From an uncultured Clostridium sp. (GTDB lineage: Bacteria > Bacillota > Clostridia > Clostridiales > Clostridiaceae): a stretch of 40,068 nucleotides of DNA. Below the pieces are notes generated by a model. That model ran no database searches. It saw only the letters and a list, made by a program, of their open reading frames with translations, and had not been told where the DNA came from. A program made the position numbers and the translations under genes. Within the stretch, counting starts at the first letter, position 1. Each line of letters opens with the position of its first letter. Of this stretch, positions 26,033 through 34,642 are shown in pieces. Where the stretch lies: NCBI GenBank assembly GCA_900539375.1, contig UQBY01000024.1, forward strand, positions 1-40,068. The letters run 5' to 3'.

Positions 26033-26575
26033 TTATATATTTTTCATAAAAACATATCTTCTTAATCCTGAATATTTTATTTTGTCTTTTACAATTTCAT
26101 ATCCAAGACTTTTAAATGTATTTACGCTATAAGGGTTATAAGGAGAGGCTGTTGCCATCATTATTTTGCTTCCTTTATTTTTTCCTATTTCTTCTAGCTT
26201 TAGGCACATAGCTTTTTGAAGATTGTTTCCTCTATATTCTTTTTTAACAATTGTTGATTCAATATGTGAAACCTTTAAAAGTTCATCACCTTTTAAATCT
26301 ATATCATATCCATAATTTTCTTTATCTAAACCATACTTGCAATAAACTCCAAGGGATATAAGCTCATTATCTAAAGTAACATAACCTATTATCTCTCCAA
26401 GTTCTTTAATTATTTTTTCAAACTCTTCTTTACTAGATGAATAATAAACTTCTTTATTTTCAAGTCCTTCTACTACTTCTTCTTGTAGTTTCATTATTTT
26501 ATCTATATAAGATAAATCTAACTTTTTTAATTCTACTTTAGTCTTGCTTCCATTTTTATTTTTAATTTCTATCAT
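26033..26575 (-). CDS. GNAT-family N-acetyltransferase
   Basis: 180 residues. The acetyl-CoA-binding core is visible as HIESTIVKKEYRGNNLQKAM followed by LEEIGKNKGSKIMMATASPYN and FKSLGYEIVKDKIKY. Strand/helix order fits GNAT. The substrate is unknown. AGGAGC precedes the ATG; it lies 42 bases downstream of the TetR-family gene and is probably in its operon and regulon. Confidence 0.85.
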   Translation of the reverse strand: MIEIKNKNGSKTKVELKKLDLSYIDKIMKLQEEVVEGLENKEVYYSSSKEEFEKIIKELGEIIGYVTLDNELISLGVYCKYGLDKENYGYDIDLKGDELLKVSHIESTIVKKEYRGNNLQKAMCLKLEEIGKNKGSKIMMATASPYNPYSVNTFKSLGYEIVKDKIKYSGLRRYVFMKNI

Positions 26576-26617
26576 TTTTAAGCTCCTACTATTTTCAAAG
26601 ATACATGAAACCTTAAG

Positions 26618-27253
26618 CTACTTTCCTTTTGGCTGGTTGGCTATTGACTTGCAATTCATAAGTAAAAGAACCTTTTCATATAAAATAGGTGTAACCTCAT
26701 CAATTGTTGCTGGCTCTTCTAGAATTATTGCACTATAGCATACACTACTTACAAGCTCTATCATCATAAATAATGTTATATTGGCTTCTTCTTTCTCTGC
26801 TCCTCTTTCAATAAGACCATCTAAAAAAAACTTAACAGCATCTTGAACCTCTGCATACTGTTCTGGTTTCATTATGGCCTTTCTATATACACCCCAGGAA
26901 AAGTTTTTATTAATAAGTTTAAGAAGAAGAGGATTTGCTTTAAAGTATTTTATTATATATGCAATAAAATATAAAATCTTATCTTCAAATTCTTCTATAT
27001 TTTGCTCTTTAGTTTCATTAATAGCTTTTTTTATAAGCTCATTACTTTTGTTTAAAATTAGTTTATGAAATATATCATATTTGTCTTTAAAATAAAGGTA
27101 AAATGTACCCTTTGCAACACCTGCTTTTTTTACTATATCATCAATAACTGTTTTGTTAATACCTTTAGTTGTAAATAATTCATAAGCTGCAGAATACAAT
27201 TCAGATTCTTTCTTTTTTTTCTTATTTCCAACTTTACTTTTTTTTTCCGTCAT
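26618..27253 (-). CDS. TetR/AcrR-family transcriptional regulator
   Basis: 211 residues. The N-terminal helix-turn-helix reads YELFTTKGINKTVIDDIVKK then AGVAKGTFYLYFKDK, a textbook TetR signature, preceded by a very lysine-rich tail. The C-terminal ligand domain is variable (ITLFMMIELVSSVCYSAI). It has a strong promoter with a palindrome just downstream, suggesting autorepression. The MATE pump gene lies upstream on the same strand but as a separate unit; it could be a target. Confidence 0.9.
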   Translation of the reverse strand: MTEKKSKVGNKKKKKESELYSAAYELFTTKGINKTVIDDIVKKAGVAKGTFYLYFKDKYDIFHKLILNKSNELIKKAINETKEQNIEEFEDKILYFIAYIIKYFKANPLLLKLINKNFSWGVYRKAIMKPEQYAEVQDAVKFFLDGLIERGAEKEEANITLFMMIELVSSVCYSAIILEEPATIDEVTPILYEKVLLLMNCKSIANQPKGK

Positions 27254-27281
27254 TTTTCCTTAAACACAACTCCTTCTAAAG

Positions 27282-27294
27282 TGACTAACAGTCA
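27282..27294. promoter_or_regulatory. putative operator of the TetR-family regulator
   Basis: Perfect palindrome TGACT-AAC-AGTCA lies 12 bases downstream of the -10 box and before the ribosome binding site, as expected for autorepression. Confidence 0.5.
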
Positions 27295-27306
27295 ATTTAT
27301 ACTTTT

Positions 27307-27334
27307 ATTATATCTCACTTTATTTTTTAGTCAA
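27307..27334 (-). promoter_or_regulatory. sigma-A promoter of the TetR-GNAT operon
   Basis: Minus strand TTGACT (27334-27329), 16-base spacer, TATAAT (27312-27307). Confidence 0.7.
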
Positions 27335-27639
27335 TGATTTTATTTAGTTAATTTAACTGAAATAATTACAAATTTATATAAATTAACTCCCTTTTAATTA
27401 AAATGACAAAAACAGCATAAGAAAAGGATGGTCACAAAATAAGAAAGCTCTTGCAGCTGCTTTTCTATTTAATAAAAATTTAAAAAAATATAATAGAAAA
27501 ACCACCCTTTTCATTGTAAAATGAATCTACCAAATCAAAATTACAAACGAAAGGGTGGTTTATGTAATAACCATCAAGAATATATTACTACAAATTTTAA
27601 AAAGTGCTAGAAAAGATAATAATTTAATAGCAATGGTTA
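27335..27639. other. intergenic region with nested inverted repeats, possible IS relic
   Basis: No gene found. AAACCACCCTTT (27498-27509) pairs with AAAGGGTGGTTT (27550-27561) and, on the minus strand, is followed by T-rich DNA, so it can terminate the MATE transcript. AATAACCAT (27566-27574) and ATGGTTATT (27633-27641) form a second inverted repeat overlapping the MATE stop. Several short plus-strand frames look like worn coding sequence, but I cannot assign them. Confidence 0.4.
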
Positions 27640-29004
27640 TTAACAAGCTTCTAAAGAAGAAACTTCTGTTTCATGTTTTTTTATAAGTTTTTTCATAATT
27701 ACATAATAAGAACTTATAAGTATTACAGTTGAGCCAATCCATGCTATTGGACTTGCAAAACATATTCCTGTATATCCAACTAAAGCAGATAAGCCTACTG
27801 CAGCAATTGTTCTCATAACTAACTCTGCAATTCCTGCCATCATTGGTACAGAGGCATTTCCTATTCCTTGAATTGTGTTTCTATAAATAAATAATAAACC
27901 TAAAATCCATAAAAATACTGAAATTGTATTTAAATATTGTTGTGCATATTCTATAACATGAACTTTATCTGCTGATACAAAAAGTTTTGTAAAACTTCTT
28001 CCAAATAAAACTAAAATCATTCCAGCTGCTACATTTATTATAGTTGATATAATTACGCACTTTTTAACTCCCTCTTTTATTCTTTCTATCTTTTTAGCTC
28101 CAAGATTTTGAGCTGCATAAGTTGCCATTGCTGTTCCAAAGGTTGCAGCAGGTTGGGTTACAAGTTGTTCAACCTTTGAAGCTGCTGTATAAGAGGCAAC
28201 TACAGTTGAGCCAAGACCATTAATTGCAACTTGAAGAATCATAATTCCTATGGCAATTATAGAATATTGTATAGCTGCTGGAACTCCTATATTTAAAAGT
28301 CTTCTAATAAGGGCTATATCTAATCTCCAATCTTTTTTAGATAATTTTAATATAGGGAATTTTTTCTTCATATAAACATAACATAAAACACAAGAAATTC
28401 CTTGAGATACTACTGTTGCTATAGCTGTTCCCTTTACTCCTAAAGGTATATATACTACTAATACAATATCTAAAATTACATTTATTACTGATGATAAAAT
28501 TAAAAAATATAAAGGGGTTTTACTATCACCTAAGGCTCTTAGTATAGATGCAAATAAGTTATAAAATATAACAACTAAAGTTCCTCCATAAATTATAGCA
28601 ATATACTTAAAAGAATCATTTATTATATCCTTTGGAGTTTTCATAATCCTTAAAAGGGGCATTGCAAAAATAAGGCTTATGGCTGTAATTACTATTGTAC
28701 TTGCTATACTTAAATAAAAAGACATAGCCACAGACCTTTTTACTCCCTTTTCATTATTAGCTCCAAACTTTTGGGCTATAATAACTGCAAAACCATTAGT
28801 TAACCCTTGAATAAATCCTAAAACTAAAAAGGACATGGCACCGGTTGCACCCACTGCAGCTAAAGCTTGTACTCCTATGAATCTTCCAACAACTATAGTA
28901 TCAACCATACTATAAAACTGCTGAAATATATTTCCAACAAGCATAGGAATTGAAAAGGCAAGAATTAATTTAGCTGGTTTTCCAACTGTCATATCATTAG
29001 TCAT
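27640..29004 (-). CDS. MATE-family multidrug efflux transporter
   Basis: 454 residues with about twelve hydrophobic segments. MATE hallmarks: GKPAKLILAFSIPMLVGNI at the N terminus, QQFYSMVDTIVVGRFIG, ALAAVGATGAM, and the second-half repeat GVPAAIQYSIIAIGIM with TAASKVEQLVTQPAATFG. These antiporters export cationic drugs and metabolites with Na+ or H+. GGAGG precedes the ATG. Single-gene unit; the TetR-family gene downstream may regulate it, but no copy of its palindrome was seen here. Confidence 0.93.
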   Translation of the reverse strand: MTNDMTVGKPAKLILAFSIPMLVGNIFQQFYSMVDTIVVGRFIGVQALAAVGATGAMSFLVLGFIQGLTNGFAVIIAQKFGANNEKGVKRSVAMSFYLSIASTIVITAISLIFAMPLLRIMKTPKDIINDSFKYIAIIYGGTLVVIFYNLFASILRALGDSKTPLYFLILSSVINVILDIVLVVYIPLGVKGTAIATVVSQGISCVLCYVYMKKKFPILKLSKKDWRLDIALIRRLLNIGVPAAIQYSIIAIGIMILQVAINGLGSTVVASYTAASKVEQLVTQPAATFGTAMATYAAQNLGAKKIERIKEGVKKCVIISTIINVAAGMILVLFGRSFTKLFVSADKVHVIEYAQQYLNTISVFLWILGLLFIYRNTIQGIGNASVPMMAGIAELVMRTIAAVGLSALVGYTGICFASPIAWIGSTVILISSYYVIMKKLIKKHETEVSSLEAC

Positions 29005-29126
29005 ACTCTATTTTCCTCCATTATTAAATTTTTTATAAAAAAATAAAGTTAAATATTCCATATAAAATATATAACTTTATTTCAAAATAGTAAATAGTTT
29101 TTTATATTTTTTACTAAAATTTTTAC

Positions 29127-30410
29127 TTAATTTTTATAACTTTCAAGCATGACCTTCCAATCTGCTTTTAACTTCTTTTTAAGCCAGGAGGGTGATATTA
29201 TTTTTACATTTCCTGCATAGCTTCTAAGCCAAGGTATCATCTCATAGCAATCATTTACTTTCTTTAAAATTTTAAAGCCCTTTTCCCCTTCTATTATTTC
29301 AGCTTCTCCTATTTCACTTTTTATTTTATTTAAAATATATTTTTCCTTTTCATTTTTTATTATAACTTCAAGTTCTAATATTTCATGTTCTCCCTTATAA
29401 TTTTTAGGAACGCTTGACCAACTTTTTTCCATAGTTTCTTTATAAAGTTCTTCTAAACTTTCTCTTTTAAAACCTTCTTTTAAAACCTTAACATCTTTTA
29501 TTCTATCAAGTCTTGAAACAACACATCTGTTATTTTTATTAAAAGAAATTAGATAATATCTTCCACAATTACTGTCATATCTTATTTTATAAGGCTTTAA
29601 AACTTCCTCTACATATCTATTTTTTCTAGTGCTTTTTATATTACTTTCTAAATTTATTCTTTTTTCCTCATTTATTGCATTTAAAAGCTTACATAATATT
29701 TCTTCCTCTATTACTGGGTGAAAGTGAAGATCTTTATATTGAAATAAATCCTTATTTTCTATATTTATATTTCTTTCAAAATATAAATAATCAAATAAAC
29801 TTAAGGAAAAATAGTAACCTGCCATATTAGGTATAATAATATTTTTATATAAACTTGAAACATAATAAAGAATTTTTACCTCTTCATTTGTAAAATCCTT
29901 TAAAATATCCTTTGCTATTTTATACATATTATTTCTTCCCTGTTTTTCACAAGAAATAATATCCATTTCCTTATTTAATTCCTTTATCTTTCTTTCTATA
30001 GTTTTTCCACTTATATTGTCATATTTTATAAGCTCCTTATCAATTAAAAAGTCTTCTATTTCACTAAAACACATTAATTTATTATTATAATTTAATACCA
30101 TAAGAATATAATAATAAAGAATTAAATCAGTTTTTGTAAAACTTTTACTAAAATAAGTTTCAACTAAAAAGTTTTTTGTATTTGAAAGAGAATCATAACT
30201 TAAATTTAAAAGTTTAAGTCTTCCATCCCTTTCTTCCTTTATAAAATCATTCCCTATGTATTGTTGTATTCTCCCTATTTCATATTTAAGTTTTCTTGTA
30301 CTTTTACCATTTTTCTCTTCTAAAGCTTCCCTTGAAAAACAGCCATATAAAAATACATCCCTTAATATTTCCCTTATGTTATCATAATGTTTAATAAACT
30401 CAGAAAACAA
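29127..30410 (-). CDS. WYL-domain transcriptional regulator 2
   Basis: 427 residues, TTG start with GGGAGAG eight bases upstream. The N-terminal part is helical and contains a helix-turn-helix-like stretch (LIDKELIKYDNISGKTIERK); the C-terminal WYL domain runs from about residue 245 (INEEKRINLESNI ... VLKPYKIRYDSNCGRYYLISF ... VSRLDRIKDVKVL), followed by the WCX-like tail (MIPWLRSYAGNVKIISPSWL). WYL domains bind nucleic-acid-derived ligands and control RNA repair, CRISPR and phage defence genes. Last gene of the ro-rtcB operon, 58 bases after WYL protein 1; likely regulator of the locus. Confidence 0.85.
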   Translation of the reverse strand: MFSEFIKHYDNIREILRDVFLYGCFSREALEEKNGKSTRKLKYEIGRIQQYIGNDFIKEERDGRLKLLNLSYDSLSNTKNFLVETYFSKSFTKTDLILYYYILMVLNYNNKLMCFSEIEDFLIDKELIKYDNISGKTIERKIKELNKEMDIISCEKQGRNNMYKIAKDILKDFTNEEVKILYYVSSLYKNIIIPNMAGYYFSLSLFDYLYFERNINIENKDLFQYKDLHFHPVIEEEILCKLLNAINEEKRINLESNIKSTRKNRYVEEVLKPYKIRYDSNCGRYYLISFNKNNRCVVSRLDRIKDVKVLKEGFKRESLEELYKETMEKSWSSVPKNYKGEHEILELEVIIKNEKEKYILNKIKSEIGEAEIIEGEKGFKILKKVNDCYEMIPWLRSYAGNVKIISPSWLKKKLKADWKVMLESYKN

Positions 30411-30468
30411 ATTTTTTTCTCTCCCTTTATTTAATTATTTTCTTCTTTAATATATAAATATAATTTTT

Positions 30469-31467
30469 TTATAGTGAAAGATTATAAGCACAAGTTATTC
30501 TTTCTATTATTGTCTTTACAATATTTTCAGGGGATTTTACCCTAACATAAGGCCCTAAGGAAATAATTTTTCTTATTATCTCTTCTTCTTGAAAGCTATA
30601 ATAATAAAGTTCTATTTCATAAACATCCTTTTCTATAACCCTTGCATATCTTTCATAGGAAGAAAAGCTCATAAAAAATCTTTCCATAGCACTTCTTTCA
30701 TCCTTTACCTGAAGAATTATAGGTTTATCTACATATTTATTTTTAATTTTTGAAAATATATCTTTTCTTGATACTTTATCCCCTAAAGACACCTTTGTTA
30801 AATTATCCATTACTGTCATAACAGGTCTTTTTTCCTCTATTGAATAAAAAGAGACTCTAAATTTTTCATCCCTTAAGGAATACTCTATTCTAATTGGAAT
30901 AGCCCTTTGATTTTTATATACATTTCCATTTCTATCTATGTTAGTATAAATTATAGCCTTACTTTCTAATATTCCCCTTAAAATCGTAAAAAACTTTTCT
31001 CTAAAATCCTTATCTTCTGTACTTTCTTCTAATAAAGTTTTATTTGTTATATGAATATTTTTATAGCTTAAATTCTCTACATCCTTTAAATTTTCTTTAA
31101 GCTTATTTACAATTTCCTCCCCTAAAAGAATTTTTCCTTTTTCATTTTCTATTAAATCCTTAAGCCATTGTTTTTCTAAAGAAGTAAATCTAACTTTTAA
31201 AGGGATTTCTCCTTCTTTCTCTATTATAGGATAATATTTTCCATCTTTTTCTTTTAATAAATTAAGATTATTTTCTTCATTTAAACATTTATTTAAAATC
31301 ATTTCCCTAAAAGTTGACCTATTTTTATCAATAAATTCATAATCATTATACCCATTTTCCTGTATTAATTTTATTATCTCCTCTTCAGTAATACCTTCCT
31401 TTGCTAAAGATAATATAGTAAATACTAAATGAAAATATTTATTTTTATATTCATGAAATAGCTCCAT
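30469..31467 (-). CDS. WYL-domain transcriptional regulator 1
   Basis: 332 residues. An N-terminal helical region with a winged-helix-like unit (LAKEGITEEEIIKLIQENG) is followed by a WYL-type domain (ILESKAIIYTNIDRNGNVYK, AIPIRIEYSLRDEKFRVSFY, RPVMTVMDNLTKVSL) and a C-terminal tail ending SLGPYVRVKSPENIVKTII. The WYL tripeptide itself is replaced, as in many divergent members. AGGAGG precedes the ATG. It follows rtcB by 83 bases in the same orientation. With WYL protein 2 it may form a pair that senses RNA damage products and activates the operon; this is inferred. Confidence 0.8.
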   Translation of the reverse strand: MELFHEYKNKYFHLVFTILSLAKEGITEEEIIKLIQENGYNDYEFIDKNRSTFREMILNKCLNEENNLNLLKEKDGKYYPIIEKEGEIPLKVRFTSLEKQWLKDLIENEKGKILLGEEIVNKLKENLKDVENLSYKNIHITNKTLLEESTEDKDFREKFFTILRGILESKAIIYTNIDRNGNVYKNQRAIPIRIEYSLRDEKFRVSFYSIEEKRPVMTVMDNLTKVSLGDKVSRKDIFSKIKNKYVDKPIILQVKDERSAMERFFMSFSSYERYARVIEKDVYEIELYYYSFQEEEIIRKIISLGPYVRVKSPENIVKTIIERITCAYNLSL

Positions 31468-31550
31468 TTATATTTTTTCCTCCTATTTCAATTATCAAAA
31501 TATATTATATCCTCAAATAGCTAAAATTTAAAATAATTTCTTATTAAAAC

Positions 31551-32774
31551 TTATTCCTGAGCTTTAAAATTATAAATAGGTTTTATTATCTCTAAAATTT
31601 CTACTGTATCTTCTATATTATTTATAATTTCTTCCATAGGCTTATATACCATAGGAGCTTCATCTAAAGTGTTTTCACTTATAGAAGAGGTAAATATACC
31701 TTCCATAGATTCTTTAAACTCATCTAAGGTTAAAACTTCCTTTGCCTTTGTTCTGCTCATAAGTCTTCCTGCACCATGGGGAGCTGAATAGTTCCAGTTT
31801 TCATTTCCTTTTCCTATACATATAAGGCTTCCATCTCTCATATTTATTGGAATTAATAGCTTTTCTCCCTTATAGGCAGATACACTTCCCTTTCTTATTA
31901 TATTATCTTTAAAGTTTATATAATTATGGGTTGTATTAAAGGATTCGTAGTCACTAAAGGATTTATTAAACATTCTTTTTAATATAATATCTGCCATTGT
32001 ATTTCTATTTAACACAGCATATTCTTGACATATATTCATATCATGTAAATATTCGTCTCTATACTTTCCTGTTAAAAAACATAATTCCTTTGGATAATTT
32101 GGAAACTTTTCCTCATATTCTGCCTTTAATTTTTTTAATTCCTTTTGAATTTCCTTTCTTCTACCTGCTTTTTTAAAGGTATCTATTATTTCATCCCTTC
32201 TTATATAATAATCTTCCTTACCACTACATAAATCTACAGCAAGATTTTGATAATATTCTGCAACTTGAGTTCCTAAATTTCTACTTCCAGAATGAATTAC
32301 TAAATATTTATTATTGTCTTTATCTTTATCTACTTCTATAAAATGATTTCCTCCACCTAAAGTTCCAATACTTCTTTCTAATCTTTTTGAATTTTTAAGG
32401 CTTCTATAACAATAAAGTTCTTGTAACTTTTCATATCTTATCATTCTTCCTTCATGAACATTTTTACCAGAAGGAACATACTTTTTTATTACTTCATCAA
32501 GCTTTTCTAAATGAAAATCCTCTTTACCTAAAAATATTGTAAGCATACCACAACCAATATCAACTCCTACAATATTTGGAATAACCTTATCCTTTAAATC
32601 AGCAGTAAAACCTATAACACAACTTTTTCCTGCATGGGTATCTGGCATTATCCTTATTTTAGCACCTTCTACAAAGGACTGGTCACATAAATTTTTTATT
32701 TGCTCCATGGCAATATCTTCTACATCATCAGTAAAAATAATAGCTTCACTATACTGTCCCTTTACTACTTTCAT
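31551..32774 (-). CDS. rtcB: RNA-splicing ligase RtcB
   Basis: 407 residues, the length of E. coli RtcB. Metal and guanylate-binding motifs are all present: GVDIGCGM with D72 and C75, GGGNHFIE (H144), HSGSRNLG (161-168) and the guanylylated histidine H333 in PHGAGRLMSR. RtcB joins RNA 2',3'-cyclic phosphate or 3'-phosphate ends to 5'-OH ends using GTP and Mn2+, healing RNA cut by toxins or stress nucleases. It lies 21 bases after the Ro gene and ahead of two WYL genes. No archease or RtcA gene is in the window. Confidence 0.97.
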   Translation of the reverse strand: MKVVKGQYSEAIIFTDDVEDIAMEQIKNLCDQSFVEGAKIRIMPDTHAGKSCVIGFTADLKDKVIPNIVGVDIGCGMLTIFLGKEDFHLEKLDEVIKKYVPSGKNVHEGRMIRYEKLQELYCYRSLKNSKRLERSIGTLGGGNHFIEVDKDKDNNKYLVIHSGSRNLGTQVAEYYQNLAVDLCSGKEDYYIRRDEIIDTFKKAGRRKEIQKELKKLKAEYEEKFPNYPKELCFLTGKYRDEYLHDMNICQEYAVLNRNTMADIILKRMFNKSFSDYESFNTTHNYINFKDNIIRKGSVSAYKGEKLLIPINMRDGSLICIGKGNENWNYSAPHGAGRLMSRTKAKEVLTLDEFKESMEGIFTSSISENTLDEAPMVYKPMEEIINNIEDTVEILEIIKPIYNFKAQE

Positions 32775-32795
32775 TTTAAATTCACCTTCTCTTTT

Positions 32796-34238
32796 TTAAT
32801 AATCTTCTTTAAAATAATAATTTTCTATTTCCTCTTTAAGAGAGCTTAAGCCTTCTTCCACCTTTGGAATAAACTCTAAAACCTTTTCATTCCATCCTGC
32901 TAAAATATTTGTTCTCTCTCCAATAAACTGCTGAGTTCCATAGCCTTGCATGTCTATAGAATGAACCCACAAATTAGGATTTACAGTTTTTCTATATTTA
33001 TCTACCCACATTTCACAGGTTTTTGAATATCCTCTATTTATTTCATTATCTGAAAGCATTATTATCCTATCTACCTTTATCCTTTGATTTAATATATATT
33101 TTATAGGAAGTGTAAGGTCAGTCCAACCTCCTCCTACATATATTGATTCTGCATTTTTTAGTATTCCCCTATCTTTATTTAAATCATACAAAACCAAACT
33201 ATCATCAAAGGTTACAGTTATTGAATTTTCACAAATATAATTTGCCATAGCAAGCATAACTACTGCAATTTCAGAACAAGTTACCTTACTTTTAAAACTT
33301 ATAGGAAAATTCATAGAACCTGAAACATCTGCTGCAATTAAGGTTGTTCCCTTTAATTTTTTAATACTTTTAACTGAAGATATTATAGCCTTTTCTAAAG
33401 CATTATAAGCCCTTTCATCATAAATATCTTCATTTTTTAAAGATTTATAAGCTGAATAAAATCTAAAGGGAAGCTGCTTACTTTTTATTACCCTATCTTC
33501 ATTTTCTATTATTTCAAAAACCTTATTTATATTAGAAGGATTAGCATTTATAATATTTCTTAAATTTCTTAATAAAGCCATATATCCAACTAAATTATTT
33601 TCAATTAAATACTCCCAGGTTTCTTTATTATTCCCATAGGCTGATAAAATACTTTCCCAAGTCTTTGGAGTTTCCATTTTATCCTCTAAAACCCTTTTAA
33701 ATAACTTACTTTGTTCTTCATTTTTAGCCTTTGGATGAGTTAAACATAAAATATCCTTTAGCTTAACTTCACCATTTTTATTATTTTTTGCTAAAGAATA
33801 CTCATTAAACTTTAAAAAACTTTCTGCTAAGCCCTTTTTCATACCATTAGGAATTGGCTTTTTAAAAGTATTTAAATAATAAGCTAAAATCTCATTCATA
33901 TCATCAGGTCTTTCAACAATGTTTTTAATTACTTCTTTAGAATACTTCTTTCCATTAACACTTTTAGAAAGTTCACCAGCTAAAACATGAGATATACTTC
34001 TTAAATGCATATTCTTTCTTGCATATATTGTAAGATTAGCTAAAAACCTACTATCACTAGCAGCTAACCTTCTTATATCATTTACTATTTCACTAGAATT
34101 ATCACCATAAAACTTACTTTCATTAAAGAAAGATGTTAAAACTTTAGTTATAAGTCTTTCTTTATCATCCATTTTATAAGCCACATTGCCACTTTTATTA
34201 ACTGTCTTTTCTTTGTCTTTTAAATTAAACTTACTCAT
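32796..34238 (-). CDS. rsr: Ro60-type TROVE-domain ribonucleoprotein (Rsr-like)
   Basis: 480 residues. Residues about 10-290 are the TROVE HEAT-like ring (LIENNLVGYMALLRNLRNII is the conserved core), and about 298-470 a von Willebrand A domain with a complete MIDAS: D304-x-S306-x-S308 (ADVSGSMN), T373 (GGWTDLT) and D397 (MLSDNEI). Ro rings bind ends of misfolded RNA in the cavity and Y RNA on the outside; in Deinococcus the complex recruits PNPase. Two candidate Y RNAs lie directly upstream. GAGGTG precedes the ATG. First gene of the operon with rtcB and two WYL genes. Confidence 0.95.
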   Translation of the reverse strand: MSKFNLKDKEKTVNKSGNVAYKMDDKERLITKVLTSFFNESKFYGDNSSEIVNDIRRLAASDSRFLANLTIYARKNMHLRSISHVLAGELSKSVNGKKYSKEVIKNIVERPDDMNEILAYYLNTFKKPIPNGMKKGLAESFLKFNEYSLAKNNKNGEVKLKDILCLTHPKAKNEEQSKLFKRVLEDKMETPKTWESILSAYGNNKETWEYLIENNLVGYMALLRNLRNIINANPSNINKVFEIIENEDRVIKSKQLPFRFYSAYKSLKNEDIYDERAYNALEKAIISSVKSIKKLKGTTLIAADVSGSMNFPISFKSKVTCSEIAVVMLAMANYICENSITVTFDDSLVLYDLNKDRGILKNAESIYVGGGWTDLTLPIKYILNQRIKVDRIIMLSDNEINRGYSKTCEMWVDKYRKTVNPNLWVHSIDMQGYGTQQFIGERTNILAGWNEKVLEFIPKVEEGLSSLKEEIENYYFKEDY

Positions 34239-34285
34239 AATTTTTTAACACCTCTTAATAAACTCTTTCTAATTCCTATGAACCA

Positions 34286-34337
34286 ATTATATCTATAACT
34301 AGAATATTTTAAAAGACAAAAACCTTGCACTTTATAC
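34286..34337 (-). promoter_or_regulatory. promoter element of the ro-rtcB-WYL operon (copy A)
   Basis: On the minus strand the element begins GTATAAAGTGCAAGGTTT and ends in the -10 TATAAT (34291-34286). It matches the element before the Y RNAs at 49 of 52 positions, 35 of them consecutive. There is no -35 box at the proper distance and no TG before the -10, unlike the other promoters in this window, which suggests dependence on an activator. Confidence 0.75.
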
Positions 34338-34349
34338 TAAAACTATTAT

Positions 34350-34364
34350 TAACTTGGCAAGTTA
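34350..34364. promoter_or_regulatory. palindrome upstream of the ro promoter
   Basis: TAACTTG-G-CAAGTTA, a perfect 7+7 palindrome embedded in TTATTAACTTGGCAAGTTA; a near copy lies at 36919-36935 before the helical-repeat gene. Candidate regulator site. Confidence 0.45.
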
Positions 34365-34401
34365 TTCACAATTTTCAAAATATATAATTACCTATAAAAT
34401 A

Positions 34402-34440
34402 AAAAAATACACAACCTAAATACTAGATTGTGTATTTTTT
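34402..34440. terminator. terminator between the Y RNAs and the ro promoter
   Basis: AAAAAATACACAA pairs perfectly with TTGTGTATTTTTT around a 13-base loop; works in both directions. It separates the Y RNA unit from the ro operon. Confidence 0.85.
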
Positions 34441-34500
34441 TATTTTAAATATCTCTTAAAGAATTTTAATTTTTTATATTTATTTGAAAATACATTTTCT

Positions 34501-34640
34501 AAAAAAACAAGGAGAAAAGCTAAAAGAGAAGTAGTGCTCTACCAAGCTGAGCTATTTATATGTTTTTACATATAAAATTGGATTTGAACCAATGACACCT
34601 ATTCTTATAAGAAGTATCTCTTTTATACACTTCCTTGTTT
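34501..34640 (-). ncRNA. bacterial Y RNA with tRNA-like module (YrlA-type)
   Basis: About 140 nt. Ends pair: AAACAAGGA (34640-34632) with TCCTTGTTT (34513-34505); an internal loop (AGTGTAT / AGCTTTTC) follows, then AAAAGAGA with TCTCTTTT. The distal part is a circularly permuted tRNA: T-stem ATTGG/CCAAT with loop TTCAAAT, acceptor stem TTTATAT/ATATAAA closed by GTAAAAAC, then T-A at the U8-N9 positions, then D-stem GCTC/GAGC with a GG-containing loop AGCTTGGTA. The 3' end has a T run and can terminate. It lies upstream of the Ro gene on the same strand, where Y RNAs are found in other bacteria. Confidence 0.9.
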
Positions 34641-34642
34641 TT

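Noticed and set aside
34239..34400. Sigma-54 promoter for the rtcB operon, as in E. coli
   Set aside because: No GG-N10-GC type -24/-12 element was found and no RtcR-like gene is in the window; a TATAAT -10 is present.
34523..34605. An ordinary tRNA gene (D-arm and T-arm sequences are obvious)
   Set aside because: On the minus strand the T-arm precedes the D-arm and the acceptor strands are joined by a loop; there is no anticodon arm in standard order and no CCA end. It is a Y RNA tRNA-like module.
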